From Lachnospiraceae bacterium (GTDB lineage Bacteria > Bacillota > Clostridia > Lachnospirales > Lachnospiraceae): DNA of 64,000 bases. Both the position numbers and the translations under genes were made by a program. The notes under the pieces are model-generated. The model had not been told where the DNA came from. It did not search any database and worked only from the letters and a program-made list of their open reading frames with translations. This document shows, piece by piece, positions 1 to 10,481 of the stretch. Position 1 is the first letter of the stretch. The number at the start of each line of letters is the position of its first letter. The stretch covers positions 1 through 64,000 of the forward strand of contig JAILPS010000012.1 of assembly GCA_024699325.1 (NCBI GenBank), read 5' to 3'.

Positions 1-2891
1 ATGATTGTTCCGTCGTAAGCCACATATCCTGCAGGAGCCTTAGTCTCCTTGATGTAATATGTGCCAGGCTCGAATATCTTCTCGCTGGTTGCTGTTCCGT
101 CTGTGCCTGTTGTTAATACTACAGGGTTAGCGTCATTGCAAGCAATACTTGTATAAACCTTAAACTCAGCGCCAGCTAATACTGTTGTTCCGCCAACGTT
201 AGTCTTCTTAACTGTGATTGAAGCCTTCTCAGCTACTGTGGTTGTCTCCTCAGCTGTAGTTGTCTCAACTGTTGTCTCTTCAACCGTTGTCTCCTCAGCT
301 GTAGTTGTTTCCTCAGCTGTGGTCTCTGCCTCAGAAGTTGTCTCCTCTACAGTAGTCTCAGCCTCAGTTGTCTCCTCAGCTGTAGTTGTTTCCTCAACTG
401 TGGTCTCTTCCTCAGTAGTCTCCTCAACTGTGGTCTCTTCCTCAGTAGTCTCCTCTACTGTAGTCTCAGCCTCTGTGGTTTCCTCAGCTGTTGTTGTCTC
501 CTCAGGCTTAGTTGCATTCTCAAAAACAACATCAGATGCAAGCATCGCTGTTGCACTGCCCGTGCTTGGATCAGCAGAGTAATAAGTTGCTGCACCCGGA
601 AGGTAAACATTGCCACTGACAACGGTTACATTAAACACAGCGTAGAACTCCTGTGTGTTAACTTCGTAATCGCCTGTTGTCGTAGAAGCCTTGCCAACCT
701 CAGTGATCTTGAAAATGTTCTCTCCCTCAGTCATGATTGTGACAGGGATCTCAACACTTCCATTTACATTATTTACAACAAAATCCACAAGATTGTTGTT
801 ACCGTCATAAACCTGAACCTGCTCGTACGTTTTTGTATCAGCGTTATATTTTGCAATTGTAAACTCAAACACCTCATTATCTGAAGGTGTCTGACCGTCT
901 ACAGTCTTAGCTACCTCAAGAACGGTAGAACCAGCCTGGCTTAAACCCTGATATACGAAATGGTACTCACCAGCGTTACCAATGTTTGTGTGGCCAGCAT
1001 TTACAACCCAACCTGTTGATGTCTGACCAGCTAAAACTTTAGCTGATGTGTTAGGTGAGAGGTACATACCGCCGGATGTGTTAAGAGTAACAGTACCATT
1101 AACGCTTGCAAGATTCCAAACAATATGTCTGTTTACAATATCTGCCTTGATGTTCTTCTCGTCGCCATATGAATAGCTTTTAGTGTCTGTATCATATTCG
1201 GTGGTGTCGTCATCAAAATATACAGAAATCTTTCCGATTGTCATGCTGTCAGACTCTTCTATAGCTGTATTCTTGAAGTTGAATACAATCAGCTGATTTG
1301 AAAGCATGTTGATTATAACGCCTTTTTCTGCTGCAATATATTTTGTATAGTTATCTGCATCTATGTAAATGGTAGCGCCGTCATCAATGTCGGTTGTGTC
1401 AATGTAGAGCTTTTCATTAATAACCTGAGGTGTGATTGTAGCCTCATGATTAGCCAATGCTTTTGAAACATTTACCATGTGGGAAATCATGGCGTTAGTT
1501 GTGTTGACAAGTTCATCAGTGTCACACTTAACAATTGTAGCATTCTCCTCTGGGCACTCTACTCTTACATTATTAGCGGAATCCTCTGTCTGGTTAAATG
1601 CAACATCCTCTCCTACAAGAACATAAGCCTTAGAAGGTGTCTGCGAACCTATTCTGAATAAGCCGTCAACATTTGCAATAATAAAATTACCTGGAACCTG
1701 AAACTCGCCGTCACCAGACAGATCAGAATCCACATTTGAAGAACTTGTCAGACTGTTAACCGCGAAGTTTGTCTCGCTGTGCTCGCCGTGTGATGCTGTG
1801 TTAGAAACGATACCGTAGTTTACAGCGTCACCAAGTATTGAGAGATAGTCATAATCCTTAGTTGCACTAACCTTGTCAAGATTAATTACAATTTTGTGTG
1901 TATTTACACGATTTGTCTCATCTGTTGTCACTGCAAGGTCTGAGTATGTCAATGTGTAACCTAACACTGTATCACCGTTTTTAAGCGCAACACAGTGAGT
2001 CTGGCTCAAAAGATTGTTGGCATTGACATCCATATCAGCCTTGTAAAGCGTTGCGGTAATAGAAGCCTCATTACCTGTAAAATTATATTGAGTCATGTGG
2101 CCGTTGCCATCAAACCAGCTGTCAACAGGAAGGGCGATTGTATTACTCGTGCCATCAAACTCGAGATGATTAAAATAGAATGTGGAATAACCTGAAGCAT
2201 GCTTAACTTCAACAACAAGATAGAGATAATCATCAGCATCAATTGCGCTTCCCGCATCTGAAAATACGATATCTGTCTCATACTTTGCTGAATAGTTTGT
2301 CTTTCGAAGATTGACAACTGCGCTCTTCTGGTCATCAGCCACTGTAGTTCCAATGAACTCATAGCCGTCCATAGCCTCGTCGGTTGTCGCTGTAAGGAAA
2401 TTATTATAGTTGCTGGTATCAGGATATGAACCGTTCGTGGTATATCTCACTCTGACACCAATAGAATCTGTAGAATTATCTGGAGTATAATCAGTTCTGT
2501 AAACCCAACTATTGTATTCATCACTGCCATAGATGTCTGTAAAAAACTGATTATTTGTAATAGTAGTTGTACCATATGTATTAAAATTGTACAAATCCGA
2601 GATTTCCTGGATAGAATAAGCCTTAGGATTCGAAAAAATTTCAGACTCCTTACCCTGGTCTACCGCAGTAACCACCACAAAATATCTTCCATTAGAAGTT
2701 GAGAATTCTGGATCTGCCTCAACTATATTCTCTTTAGCATAGTCGTAAATGTTTATCGTAGTTGTAAAAGACCCAATCTGATCAGCAAATGCCAAATCAA
2801 GATCGGTGGGTATGATCAACGTAAACACCATAATCATACTCAACAAGAGTGCTGTTGCTTTCCTTCCAAATGCCCAATTCCCGATTTTCAT
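1..2891 (-). CDS. Repeat-rich secreted surface protein with SpaA/Cna_B-type domain and Thr/Glu-rich linker (C-terminus beyond window edge)
   Basis: Read by eye on the minus strand: start ATG at 2891 (MKIGNWAFGRKATALLLSMIMVFTLIIPTDLDLAFADQ..., signal peptide), open to position 1, ending ...EETTTVAEKASITVKKTNVGGTTVLAGAEFKVYTS...GTYYIKETKAPAGYVAYDGTI. Absent from the ORF track because it has no stop in the window. Confidence 0.85.
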   Translation of the reverse strand, partial: MKIGNWAFGRKATALLLSMIMVFTLIIPTDLDLAFADQIGSFTTTINIYDYAKENIVEADPEFSTSNGRYFVVVTAVDQGKESEIFSNPKAYSIQEISDLYNFNTYGTTTITNNQFFTDIYGSDEYNSWVYRTDYTPDNSTDSIGVRVRYTTNGSYPDTSNYNNFLTATTDEAMDGYEFIGTTVADDQKSAVVNLRKTNYSAKYETDIVFSDAGSAIDADDYLYLVVEVKHASGYSTFYFNHLEFDGTSNTIALPVDSWFDGNGHMTQYNFTGNEASITATLYKADMDVNANNLLSQTHCVALKNGDTVLGYTLTYSDLAVTTDETNRVNTHKIVINLDKVSATKDYDYLSILGDAVNYGIVSNTASHGEHSETNFAVNSLTSSSNVDSDLSGDGEFQVPGNFIIANVDGLFRIGSQTPSKAYVLVGEDVAFNQTEDSANNVRVECPEENATIVKCDTDELVNTTNAMISHMVNVSKALANHEATITPQVINEKLYIDTTDIDDGATIYIDADNYTKYIAAEKGVIINMLSNQLIVFNFKNTAIEESDSMTIGKISVYFDDDTTEYDTDTKSYSYGDEKNIKADIVNRHIVWNLASVNGTVTLNTSGGMYLSPNTSAKVLAGQTSTGWVVNAGHTNIGNAGEYHFVYQGLSQAGSTVLEVAKTVDGQTPSDNEVFEFTIAKYNADTKTYEQVQVYDGNNNLVDFVVNNVNGSVEIPVTIMTEGENIFKITEVGKASTTTGDYEVNTQEFYAVFNVTVVSGNVYLPGAATYYSADPSTGSATAMLASDVVFENATKPEETTTAEETTEAETTVEETTEEETTVEETTEEETTVEETTTAEETTEAETTVEETTSEAETTAEETTTAEETTVEETTVETTTAEETTTVAEKASITVKKTNVGGTTVLAGAEFKVYTSIACNDANPVVLTTGTDGTATSEKIFEPGTYYIKETKAPAGYVAYDGTI
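216..510 (-). repeat. Thr/Glu-rich low-complexity linker (ETTVEETTEAETT-type)
   Basis: Tandem degenerate repeats visible in DNA (gtagtctcctcagctgtagttgtctc...) and in the minus-strand translation. Confidence 0.85.
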
Positions 2892-3040
2892 GACTACCCT
2901 CTTCTATTTGTTCGTTTTATATTAACGAAGACTCATAATATTGATACATGTATCTGCTAGTATCCCTATTATGGCACTATACTTTTATTTTTATAACTCT
3001 TAAACTATTTTAATTCAAGTTCAAATTATACGCAAAAAAT

Positions 3041-3072
3041 GAGGAGAATTCGCAAATTTGCGAATCCTCCTC
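3041..3072 (-). terminator. Rho-independent terminator downstream of the LPVTG surface protein
   Basis: Inverted repeat gaggagaattcgcaaatttgcgaatcctcctc; on the minus strand followed by ATTTTTTGCG. Confidence 0.75.
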
Positions 3073-3118
3073 ACGGTGATTAGTCTAAAAATTTAGATTT
3101 TCTTTATTTTTATATTAC

Positions 3119-6100
3119 CTACTCTTTAGGATTGTTTCCCCTTCTACGTCTGTTGTCATACAGACCAATTCCCATGAAAATCAATCCCAAAATTGAAAAT
3201 ACAGATATAGGCCATACAAGCATACCTGTGACTGGAAGGTAACCGTCACCGCCATCGCCGTTGCTTCCGCCGCCACCACCGCTCGTAGTCGTAGTCTCCT
3301 CAGCTGCAGTTGTAGTTTCTGCCTCAGTCGTGGTTTCTGCCTCGGTTGTGGTCTCTGCCTCAGTCGTAGTCTCTGCCTCAGTTGTGGTCTCAGCCTCAGT
3401 TGTGGTTTCAGCCTCAGTCGTGGTCTCTGCCTCGGTTGTGGTCTCAGCTTCAGTCGTGGTCTCAGCCTCGGTTGTAGTTTCTGCCTCGGTTGTAGTTTCG
3501 GCTTCAGTCGTGGTCTCAGCCTCGGTTGTTGTTTCTGCCTCGGTTGTTGTTTCTGCCTCAGTCGTAGTTTCAGCTACTGTAGTCGTTTCTTCTACTGTTG
3601 TGGTCTCCTCCGCTGTTGTGGTCTCCTCCACTGTAGTAGTTTCCTCGGTGGTTGTCTCAACCGCCGTGGTGTTATTCTCAACCACAACCACGTTCGAAGT
3701 TGTAACTGATACATATTCACTGCTTGTAGAAACTGAAACATTGAGAGTTGTCTCAGCAATTGTAATTATGATTGTTCCGTCATATGCCACATATCCTGCA
3801 GGAGCCTGTGTCTCTCTGATGTAATATGTTCCAGGCTCGAATACCTCATCACTGGTCGCTGTGCCATCTGTTCCTGTTGTCAATACTACAGGATTAGCAT
3901 CGTCACAGTTGGCTGATGTGTAAACTGTAAACTGTGCTCCGGATAAAACTTCTGTTCCGCCAATATTAGTCTTCTTAACCGTGATAGAAGCCTTCTGTGC
4001 AACAGTAGTAGTCTCCTCGACTGTAGTTGTCTCAGCTGTTGTTGCTTCCACTGTAGTCTCAGCCTCGGTTGTAGTCTCAGCCTCAGTTGTTGTTTCAGCC
4101 TCAGTCGTGGTCTCAGCTTCGGTTGTGGATTCAGCTTCGGTTGTGGTTTCAGCTTCGGTTGTGGTCTCTGCTTCGGTTGTTGTCTCAGCCTCTGTTGTGG
4201 TCTCAGCCTCAGTCGTAGTTTCAGCTACTGTAGTTGTTTCTTCTACTGTTGTGGTCTCCTCCGCTGTTGTGGTCTCCTCCACTGTAGTAGTCTCCTCGGT
4301 GGTTGTCTCAACCGCCGTGGTGTTATTCTCAACCACAACCACGTTCGAAGCTGTAACTGATACATATTCACTGCTTGTAGAAACTGAAACATTAAGAGTT
4401 GTCTCAGCAATTGTAATTATGATCGTTCCGTCATATGCCACATATCCTGCAGGAGCCTGTGTCTCTCTGATGTAATATGTTCCGGGCTCGAATACCTCAT
4501 CGCTGGTCGCTGTGCCATCTGTTCCTGTTGTCAATACCACAGGATTAGCATCGTCACAGTTGGCTGATGTGTAAACTGTAAACTGAGCACCTGGTAAAAC
4601 TTCTGTTCCGCCAATATTAGTCTTCTTAACCGTGATAGACGCCTTCTGTGCAACAGTCGTAGTCTCCTCGACTGTAGTTGTCTCAGCTGTTGTTGCCTCC
4701 ACTGTAGTCTCAGCCTCGGTTGTAGTCTCTGCCTCGGTTGTGGTCTCAGCTTCGGTAGTAGTTTCAGCCTCGGTTGTGGTTTCTGCCTCGGTTGTGGTCT
4801 CAGCTTCGGTAGTTGTCTCAGCCTCAGTCGTGGTCTCAGCTTCGGTAGTTGTCTCAGCCTCGGTCGTGGTCTCGGCCTCAGTCGTTGTTTCGGCCTCAGT
4901 CGTGGTTTCGGCCTCAGTCGTAGTTTCTTCTACTGTAGTTGTTTCTTCTACTGTTGTAGTCTTCTCCGCTGTAGTTGTCTCCTCGACTGTAGTAGTCTCC
5001 TCAGTTGTTGTCTCTACCTCTGTCGTATTGTTCTCAACCACAACCACATTTGAAGTTGTGACAGAAACATACTCGCTGCTTGTAGAAATACTAACCTCAA
5101 GCGTTGTCTCAGAGATTGTTATAATAATCGTTCCGTCATATGCCACATATCCATCAGGAGCCTGTGTTTCCTTGATGTAATATGTTCCAGGCTCGAAAAT
5201 CTCGTCGCTAATCGCTGTGCCATCTGTTCCCGTTGTCAATACTACAGGATTAGCATCGTCACAGTTAGCTGATGTGTAGATTGTAAACTGTGCTCCGGAA
5301 AGTGTTTCCGTGCCGCCCACATTGGTCTTCATAACCTTGATAGACGCCTTCTGCACTACAGTTGTAGTCTCCTCTGTAGACTCCTCTGTGCTGGTGGCCG
5401 CTGTCTCCTGAGTCGTCTCTTCAGCTGTAGTAGACTCAGCCTCCGTTGTGGTTTCCTCAGCCTCTGTGGTAGTTGTCTCAGCCTCGGTAGTTGTCTCGGC
5501 CTCGGTCGTGGTCTCCTCCTCGGAGTCCTCCTTATTAACGATCGTGCCTCCATCAGAAACGCCTGATGTGGATGTCGCCGTGTAACCTGTATATCCGCTG
5601 ATTTCCTTCACAACATATGTGATGTCGTCGCCGGATGTGTCAGCCTTCGTGAGATTCTTAAATGTTGCCACCCAGGCGCTGTCCTCACCGTCATCGTCCA
5701 CATTTCCATCGAGAACGACTGTGTCAAGCGCCGTGTCGCTTCCGCTAACATATACAGCAAATGTGACGCTTGCCCCGCTAGGTGCCGTGATAGTCGTTCC
5801 ATCCTTGTCCTGCCACTCCTTGGTAGCAGAGACATTGGTGACATTAGCCTCAGTATTCTTAACGGTCATGTAATCGCCGCTGTAATACGTGAAATTATCG
5901 TAGTTAGGAACATTGTTAGAGTCAATACTGAACTTATACAGTGTGGTCTTCATAGCATAACCGTCTGGTGCGGTAAGCTCTCTGACACCGTACCATGTGT
6001 CAGTCGCAAGCGTCCAACCGTCCACATTGCTCTCGCCCTTGATTGTCACAGAGCCATTGGAATCTGTTGTGAAGAGAATAATGTTGTCGTCCGCATCTTT

Positions 6101-9100
6101 AAATGGAACGTACAGACTGTCGTTTTCTGGGCATGTTGCAGGCGAATCCGTTCCGCCGTAAACATAGAGCTGGAACACCGCTCCCTCGAGACGCTTCTGC
6201 ATATCAGTCGAATCGAACTTCAGAAGCTTGATCTCAGGAACTGAGCCTGAACCCTGTGAGGTGTTAAATGAGCCCGCATTGGAAGATGCCTCCTGATAAG
6301 CTCCGTTGGACTCCATGTAAACCTTGTTAGAATATGCCATGTCACCCTGAATGACTCTTGCATCATAGGTTATGGTCACAGCAACGCCGTCCTTAAGTGT
6401 GAAGTACACCTTACCGCCGGCGGGATAATATGAAACCAGACCTGATGCAGGACTGACACTTATAGTATCAAAATTAATAGACAGGTTTGTCGGCTCATCC
6501 ACAACCGTGTAATCTTCGCCGCTGTTAAGTGTCAGACCATCCTCATTGATAACAATCGTGTAGGATGTTATGGCCTCGGTGTTATAGATGTTGCCAGCTG
6601 CAATCTTGGCAGCGCTTGTGGCATCCTCTGTCTTAGAGCCGATAGGATTATAAGTGACTGTCCAGTCGCTGTTTGTTAGTGTTCCCAACTCGCTGCTTAC
6701 CGTGTTGTCAAATGTGTAAGAGCAGTTGTTGGCAAGAATAGTGTCAAACAGATTGCCGGAAGTCTCGCTCACACCATCCTTGTATCTCAGATAGTAAATG
6801 ATTCCATAGTAGCCGTAGAAGTCACCGTTGGCATCCTTAGGAAGATCATCAGAGTTGATTGTAAATACAATCTCTCCTTCGGACGATGTATATGTTGTCA
6901 ATGCTGTGGCATTATTGCCGTAGTTTATAGGTCCATCTAAGAACTGGCGCGTACTATAGCCCGCTACATATGGTGTATTACCATAGTTGTTGTTATAGTT
7001 CTCTGCAAGCTCCAGGAATGTTCCGTCATATGTGTCTGTGAACGTATATGTCTGTCCTGAGCTCAGGTTATAGCCGTCAAACGCTATAGCATATCCGCAG
7101 TAAGTTGTCTCATTACCTGTTGTCCAATCTGTTGCTGTGAACGTGTCAGAAACCTTAAGTTTCTGATAAACACTCGTAAATGCTGTTGCAGATGAGCTGA
7201 CGGTCTCCTCATCATAGTAATTAAACGTCGCAGTGTTGGTGTGGTTAGTATAGTTATCAAGGTCCTCAACCCAGTCCTTGCTGAGAAGCGTTGTATAGGT
7301 AATTGTGATATACTGCTTAGAGCCGGTGCCTGTGATTCCTACAGAAGTGTCATCAGAACCATAGTCATAAAATTTTATATCAAAACCTTCAGTCCAACTG
7401 TCAGACTTCATGCTTATGAGTGAGGCAATATTTGGAGGTGTATTAACAGAGAAAGAACTCTGGACAATACTGTCCTTAAGTGTTGTACTTCCCCATGATA
7501 AATTGAGTCTGTCACTGAGAACCGCCTTGCTAAGTCCCGTCTCTGGCACCTCTATCAGAATAGTCCAGTCTGCGTAGTACTCTCCGTTCTCTGTGTAAAC
7601 CTCTCCCACGCTCTTCGTGATCTTAGGAATACTTGAATCGTCAGAGTTTGAGATGATGGCCTGACCGGTCGTTCCGATGCTGTTGCCGTCGCCGTCGGTT
7701 GCCGTGGCGCTGTTGATCAACTGCTTCGATCCATTTATAGAGGTCACATCAGTCTTAGTCTCATATGTGAAGACATATGTGTAAGCCTCCGTGTCAGAAA
7801 CTGTGTATGTCCACGAATCCGCACCGCCTGCAGATATAGTCTCAGTTCTCACTTCATTGCCGTCAGCATCCTGAACAGACACTGCTATATCGCCTGAATA
7901 CTCTGTCTCAGACTTATAGTTTGTGAGAGCATCATTTACAGTATATCCGTTGACACTGTGGTTTGCTAGTGCGTTAAATGTCACTGTCCACTGTGTGGTC
8001 TGATATGTGTTGCTGCCCTCAGTTACGGTGCTGGTTGAACCGCTCTCCTTATAAATGTTTGTGTATTGATTGTTGTAGAAGGAGATAGGCGTTGACGCGC
8101 TCTCATGAGGATATAAAGTGTTTGTCGCATCATTAAGCTTATCAGTCAGGTCATTGCCATCTGCGTCAGATGTAGAAGACACAGTGATAGAGTTATCGGC
8201 CGTGATAGTTGTCTCATCATAGCTGTACAGATCAATCGGCACGCTGTATGAAACTGTGATAACCTCACCATCTGACATGGTTCCAATATTGTAATCAAAA
8301 CCGTTAGCGGTGATATTGCTTATTATGCTGTCGCTGTCGAGAGTTCCATTCACAGAAGAAGTTATAGTAAACTGACTGCTGTCAAGGAATGTGAAATCTA
8401 TAGCGTTACTGTTAAATGTGTCAGAACCCGCAACATTATAGTTGGTGTTGTTAGATGTAATCTTGACGGAATATACGATAGATGAATCGTCATACATCTT
8501 GTAACCGCTCTTCTCGACACTTACATTGGCCTCATCATCAAAAACCAGGTCAGTCGTAACTCCGTTGCCCCATTCGATGTGGGTCTCTGATCCGTCAAAT
8601 GAGACATTGGCCTCCATCTGGAACATAACGTTGCCGGCCTTATTGAGCAATTCAAAGTTCGGATCAGTATCGTTAAATGTAAAGTACAACACATTATTCT
8701 CAATGTAATAAGTGTTTCCTTTAATCTCATATGTCGTGCCGGAAAACTCAAGAACGATGGTCAGTTCCTTCGGATTACCGCTAGTTCCCAGATCTGCTGC
8801 TACAACACCATCGGGGAATGCATAGTTAACTGTGATCGTTCCGCCGGAGCCCGCCGTTGTAGGGAACTGTACTCCTCCAACTGCCTGAACCTCCTGGTAC
8901 GAAAGCGTCACGTCATAGGTACCTGAGTGAACAATTGCAGGGTCTGACATAGTCTCTCCCTGCTCGTTCGTCAGCGATACATTAACCACGAAATTCTGAA
9001 GGTTAGTATCTTCGTTGGTACCATCTGCTATGGTTATAGTCATGGAACTAAAAACCATAGCGACCACAAGAATATATGTCAGAATATTCTTGTAGAGCCT

Positions 9101-9127
9101 GTTTGCTGAATTCATAAAAATCTTCAT
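3119..9127 (-). CDS. LPXTG-anchored isopeptide-forming adhesin/pilin-like surface protein, three SpaA/Cna_B modules separated by (AETTTE)n repeats
   Basis: 2002 aa ORF; N-terminal signal peptide; repeats of KASI(T/K)VxKTN...FTVYTS...GTYYIRETQAPAGY...VVVENN; C-terminus YLPVTGMLVWPISVFSILGLIFMGIGLYDNRRRRGNNPKE (LPXTG, TM, positive tail). Confidence 0.93.
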   Translation of the reverse strand: MKIFMNSANRLYKNILTYILVVAMVFSSMTITIADGTNEDTNLQNFVVNVSLTNEQGETMSDPAIVHSGTYDVTLSYQEVQAVGGVQFPTTAGSGGTITVNYAFPDGVVAADLGTSGNPKELTIVLEFSGTTYEIKGNTYYIENNVLYFTFNDTDPNFELLNKAGNVMFQMEANVSFDGSETHIEWGNGVTTDLVFDDEANVSVEKSGYKMYDDSSIVYSVKITSNNTNYNVAGSDTFNSNAIDFTFLDSSQFTITSSVNGTLDSDSIISNITANGFDYNIGTMSDGEVITVSYSVPIDLYSYDETTITADNSITVSSTSDADGNDLTDKLNDATNTLYPHESASTPISFYNNQYTNIYKESGSTSTVTEGSNTYQTTQWTVTFNALANHSVNGYTVNDALTNYKSETEYSGDIAVSVQDADGNEVRTETISAGGADSWTYTVSDTEAYTYVFTYETKTDVTSINGSKQLINSATATDGDGNSIGTTGQAIISNSDDSSIPKITKSVGEVYTENGEYYADWTILIEVPETGLSKAVLSDRLNLSWGSTTLKDSIVQSSFSVNTPPNIASLISMKSDSWTEGFDIKFYDYGSDDTSVGITGTGSKQYITITYTTLLSKDWVEDLDNYTNHTNTATFNYYDEETVSSSATAFTSVYQKLKVSDTFTATDWTTGNETTYCGYAIAFDGYNLSSGQTYTFTDTYDGTFLELAENYNNNYGNTPYVAGYSTRQFLDGPINYGNNATALTTYTSSEGEIVFTINSDDLPKDANGDFYGYYGIIYYLRYKDGVSETSGNLFDTILANNCSYTFDNTVSSELGTLTNSDWTVTYNPIGSKTEDATSAAKIAAGNIYNTEAITSYTIVINEDGLTLNSGEDYTVVDEPTNLSINFDTISVSPASGLVSYYPAGGKVYFTLKDGVAVTITYDARVIQGDMAYSNKVYMESNGAYQEASSNAGSFNTSQGSGSVPEIKLLKFDSTDMQKRLEGAVFQLYVYGGTDSPATCPENDSLYVPFKDADDNIILFTTDSNGSVTIKGESNVDGWTLATDTWYGVRELTAPDGYAMKTTLYKFSIDSNNVPNYDNFTYYSGDYMTVKNTEANVTNVSATKEWQDKDGTTITAPSGASVTFAVYVSGSDTALDTVVLDGNVDDDGEDSAWVATFKNLTKADTSGDDITYVVKEISGYTGYTATSTSGVSDGGTIVNKEDSEEETTTEAETTTEAETTTTEAEETTTEAESTTAEETTQETAATSTEESTEETTTVVQKASIKVMKTNVGGTETLSGAQFTIYTSANCDDANPVVLTTGTDGTAISDEIFEPGTYYIKETQAPDGYVAYDGTIIITISETTLEVSISTSSEYVSVTTSNVVVVENNTTEVETTTEETTTVEETTTAEKTTTVEETTTVEETTTEAETTTEAETTTEAETTTEAETTTEAETTTEAETTTEAETTTEAETTTEAETTTEAETTTEAETTTEAETTVEATTAETTTVEETTTVAQKASITVKKTNIGGTEVLPGAQFTVYTSANCDDANPVVLTTGTDGTATSDEVFEPGTYYIRETQAPAGYVAYDGTIIITIAETTLNVSVSTSSEYVSVTASNVVVVENNTTAVETTTEETTTVEETTTAEETTTVEETTTVAETTTEAETTTEAETTTEAETTTEAETTTEAESTTEAETTTEAETTTEAETTTEAETTVEATTAETTTVEETTTVAQKASITVKKTNIGGTEVLSGAQFTVYTSANCDDANPVVLTTGTDGTATSDEVFEPGTYYIRETQAPAGYVAYDGTIIITIAETTLNVSVSTSSEYVSVTTSNVVVVENNTTAVETTTEETTTVEETTTAEETTTVEETTTVAETTTEAETTTEAETTTEAETTTEAETTTEAETTTEAETTTEAETTTEAETTTEAETTTEAETTTEAETTTEAETTTEAETTTEAETTTAAEETTTTSGGGGGSNGDGGDGYLPVTGMLVWPISVFSILGLIFMGIGLYDNRRRRGNNPKE
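3295..3600 (-). repeat. (AETTTE)n 18-nt-period tandem repeat block, C-terminal
   Basis: Repeated 'gtctcagcctcggttgtg'-type units; translation AETTTEAETTTE... Confidence 0.9.
4030..4240 (-). repeat. (AETTTE)n tandem repeat block, middle
   Basis: 18-nt-period repeat; includes one AESTTE variant unit. Confidence 0.88.
4695..4925 (-). repeat. (AETTTE)n tandem repeat block, between SpaA modules 1 and 2
   Basis: 18-nt-period repeat coding ETTTEA. Confidence 0.88.
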
Positions 9128-9232
9128 GAAAACACCTCTTTATCCTCTGAAAATTATATGTAAATCTGTATATCCCCCCACAAACATACATACGTAGATA
9201 GTCTAACATTTTTAGCATATAATGTCAACAAA

Positions 9233-9262
9233 AAGGAGCGGATGTCATAGACATCTGCTCCT
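9233..9262 (-). terminator. Terminator after the 171 aa membrane protein
   Basis: aaggagcggatgtcatagacatctgctcctt, followed on minus strand by TTTTTGTTG. Confidence 0.7.
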
Positions 9263-9268
9263 TAAAAA

Positions 9269-9784
9269 TCAGTCTGTTATGTGAAGAGTTTTGTTGTTGG
9301 ATGTTCCACTTACTCCGCCTGCTGAATCGTAGCTCAACTGCTCGATTATGATATCATAATCTCCCGCCTCGATATCAGCTGGAAGGTCAAGTGTTATCTC
9401 CTTAATCGTTTGGCCTGGAATAATGTAGCCTGACTCATAGATGACCTTGCCGTCTAAGTAAATCTTGTACTCCAACTTCTGCGTGCTGTCGCTTCCGTTG
9501 GAGAATTCAACCTCAGCCTTCTTGGTGTTAAGACTAAAGTAAATGTCTCCCGGCTTCTTATAGCCGACAACATCCTGCACAACGCTTGTCTGCTGCTCGG
9601 GCTTCGTCTCCTTCGTTCCTGAGTTTGGCAAACCACCGTTCTTAGCTAACACAAGCACAATAATTATAACTACAATAATCACCAGCACGATGGCCACAGA
9701 CAATATCTGCATAGCTAACATCTGCTGCTTCTTACTCTTACTTCTCTTGGACTTTATAATCTTATCTGGCATGTTATTATACAC
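9269..9784 (-). CDS. Hypothetical membrane-anchored extracellular protein
   Basis: 171 aa; Lys/Arg-rich N-terminus, one strong TM helix (ILSVAIVLVIIVVIIIVLVLA), extracellular beta-rich domain. Confidence 0.7.
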   Translation of the reverse strand: MYNNMPDKIIKSKRSKSKKQQMLAMQILSVAIVLVIIVVIIIVLVLAKNGGLPNSGTKETKPEQQTSVVQDVVGYKKPGDIYFSLNTKKAEVEFSNGSDSTQKLEYKIYLDGKVIYESGYIIPGQTIKEITLDLPADIEAGDYDIIIEQLSYDSAGGVSGTSNNKTLHITD

Positions 9785-9848
9785 CTTTCATCGTTCTAAT
9801 GACGATTTATAACACAAAAAAAGTGTTTCGTAAAGTCCATAAAAGCAT

Positions 9849-10481
9849 CTAGCTGTAATTATTTGCCTGACATCTTCTGATGTCTGAGAGCACGCGGCTT
9901 ACGTCCTCATAGACAAAACCATGGGCTAAGAGATAGCGCATCTGCCTGCAGTACACGCTCTGATCACTTAAATCCGCGCTCTTACATCTCTTGGTCGCAA
10001 GCTTGAGAAGGGCCTGTTCATCGCTCAGCGCGCTCTCCTCTAAAACCTGCTCCACCACATCCTGGCTGACACCCTTGGCTCTAAGCTCCTGACATATTCT
10101 TCTGCGGCTCTTCGTCTGACTCTTATATGCGATATACGATGTGGCATAATCACAGTCGTCAAGGAAGTGATACTCCTTCAGCTTATCGACTGTGTGTGTT
10201 ATCACACTCTCAGGATAATACCCCTCTCTGAGCTTGCGCGCAAGCTCTGCCACCGTGTAATTCTTGCGGCCTAAGAGGTACTGGCTTCTCTCCACGGCCC
10301 GCTTATATAACACCTCCGTGCAGATCCTGTCAAAGAGCGCATCCTCCAAAACAGCGCCCTCGCTTATGTGAAAACGCCTGAGCTCGCTATAGTAAAGGGG
10401 CATGGATAACTCCTGCCCCTCCATAGTAAACATCACACGAAACTTATATCTGTCAGACTTCTCAATCTGTAATATCTCCAT
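9849..10481 (-). CDS. recX: Regulatory protein RecX
   Basis: ORF 9849..10535; probable start is the internal Met ([16 protein letters not shown]...). RecX-like three-helix repeats ([68 protein letters not shown]); follows recA. Confidence 0.85.
   Translation of the reverse strand: MEILQIEKSDRYKFRVMFTMEGQELSMPLYYSELRRFHISEGAVLEDALFDRICTEVLYKRAVERSQYLLGRKNYTVAELARKLREGYYPESVITHTVDKLKEYHFLDDCDYATSYIAYKSQTKSRRRICQELRAKGVSQDVVEQVLEESALSDEQALLKLATKRCKSADLSDQSVYCRQMRYLLAHGFVYEDVSRVLSDIRRCQANNYS

Noticed and set aside
3261-5180. Plus-strand ORFs of almost pure Val/Ser/Ala (3261..3824, 3981..4475, 4632..5180, also 214..582)
   Set aside because: Antisense frames of the AETTTE repeat blocks; low complexity and no ribosome-binding context.
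3295-5540. CRISPR-like appearance of regularly repeated units
   Set aside because: Period is 18 nt, in frame, codes for AETTTE, and there are no unique spacers.
5356-8751. Small minus- and plus-strand ORFs inside the 2002 aa gene
   Set aside because: Out-of-frame translations of a clear long coding region.
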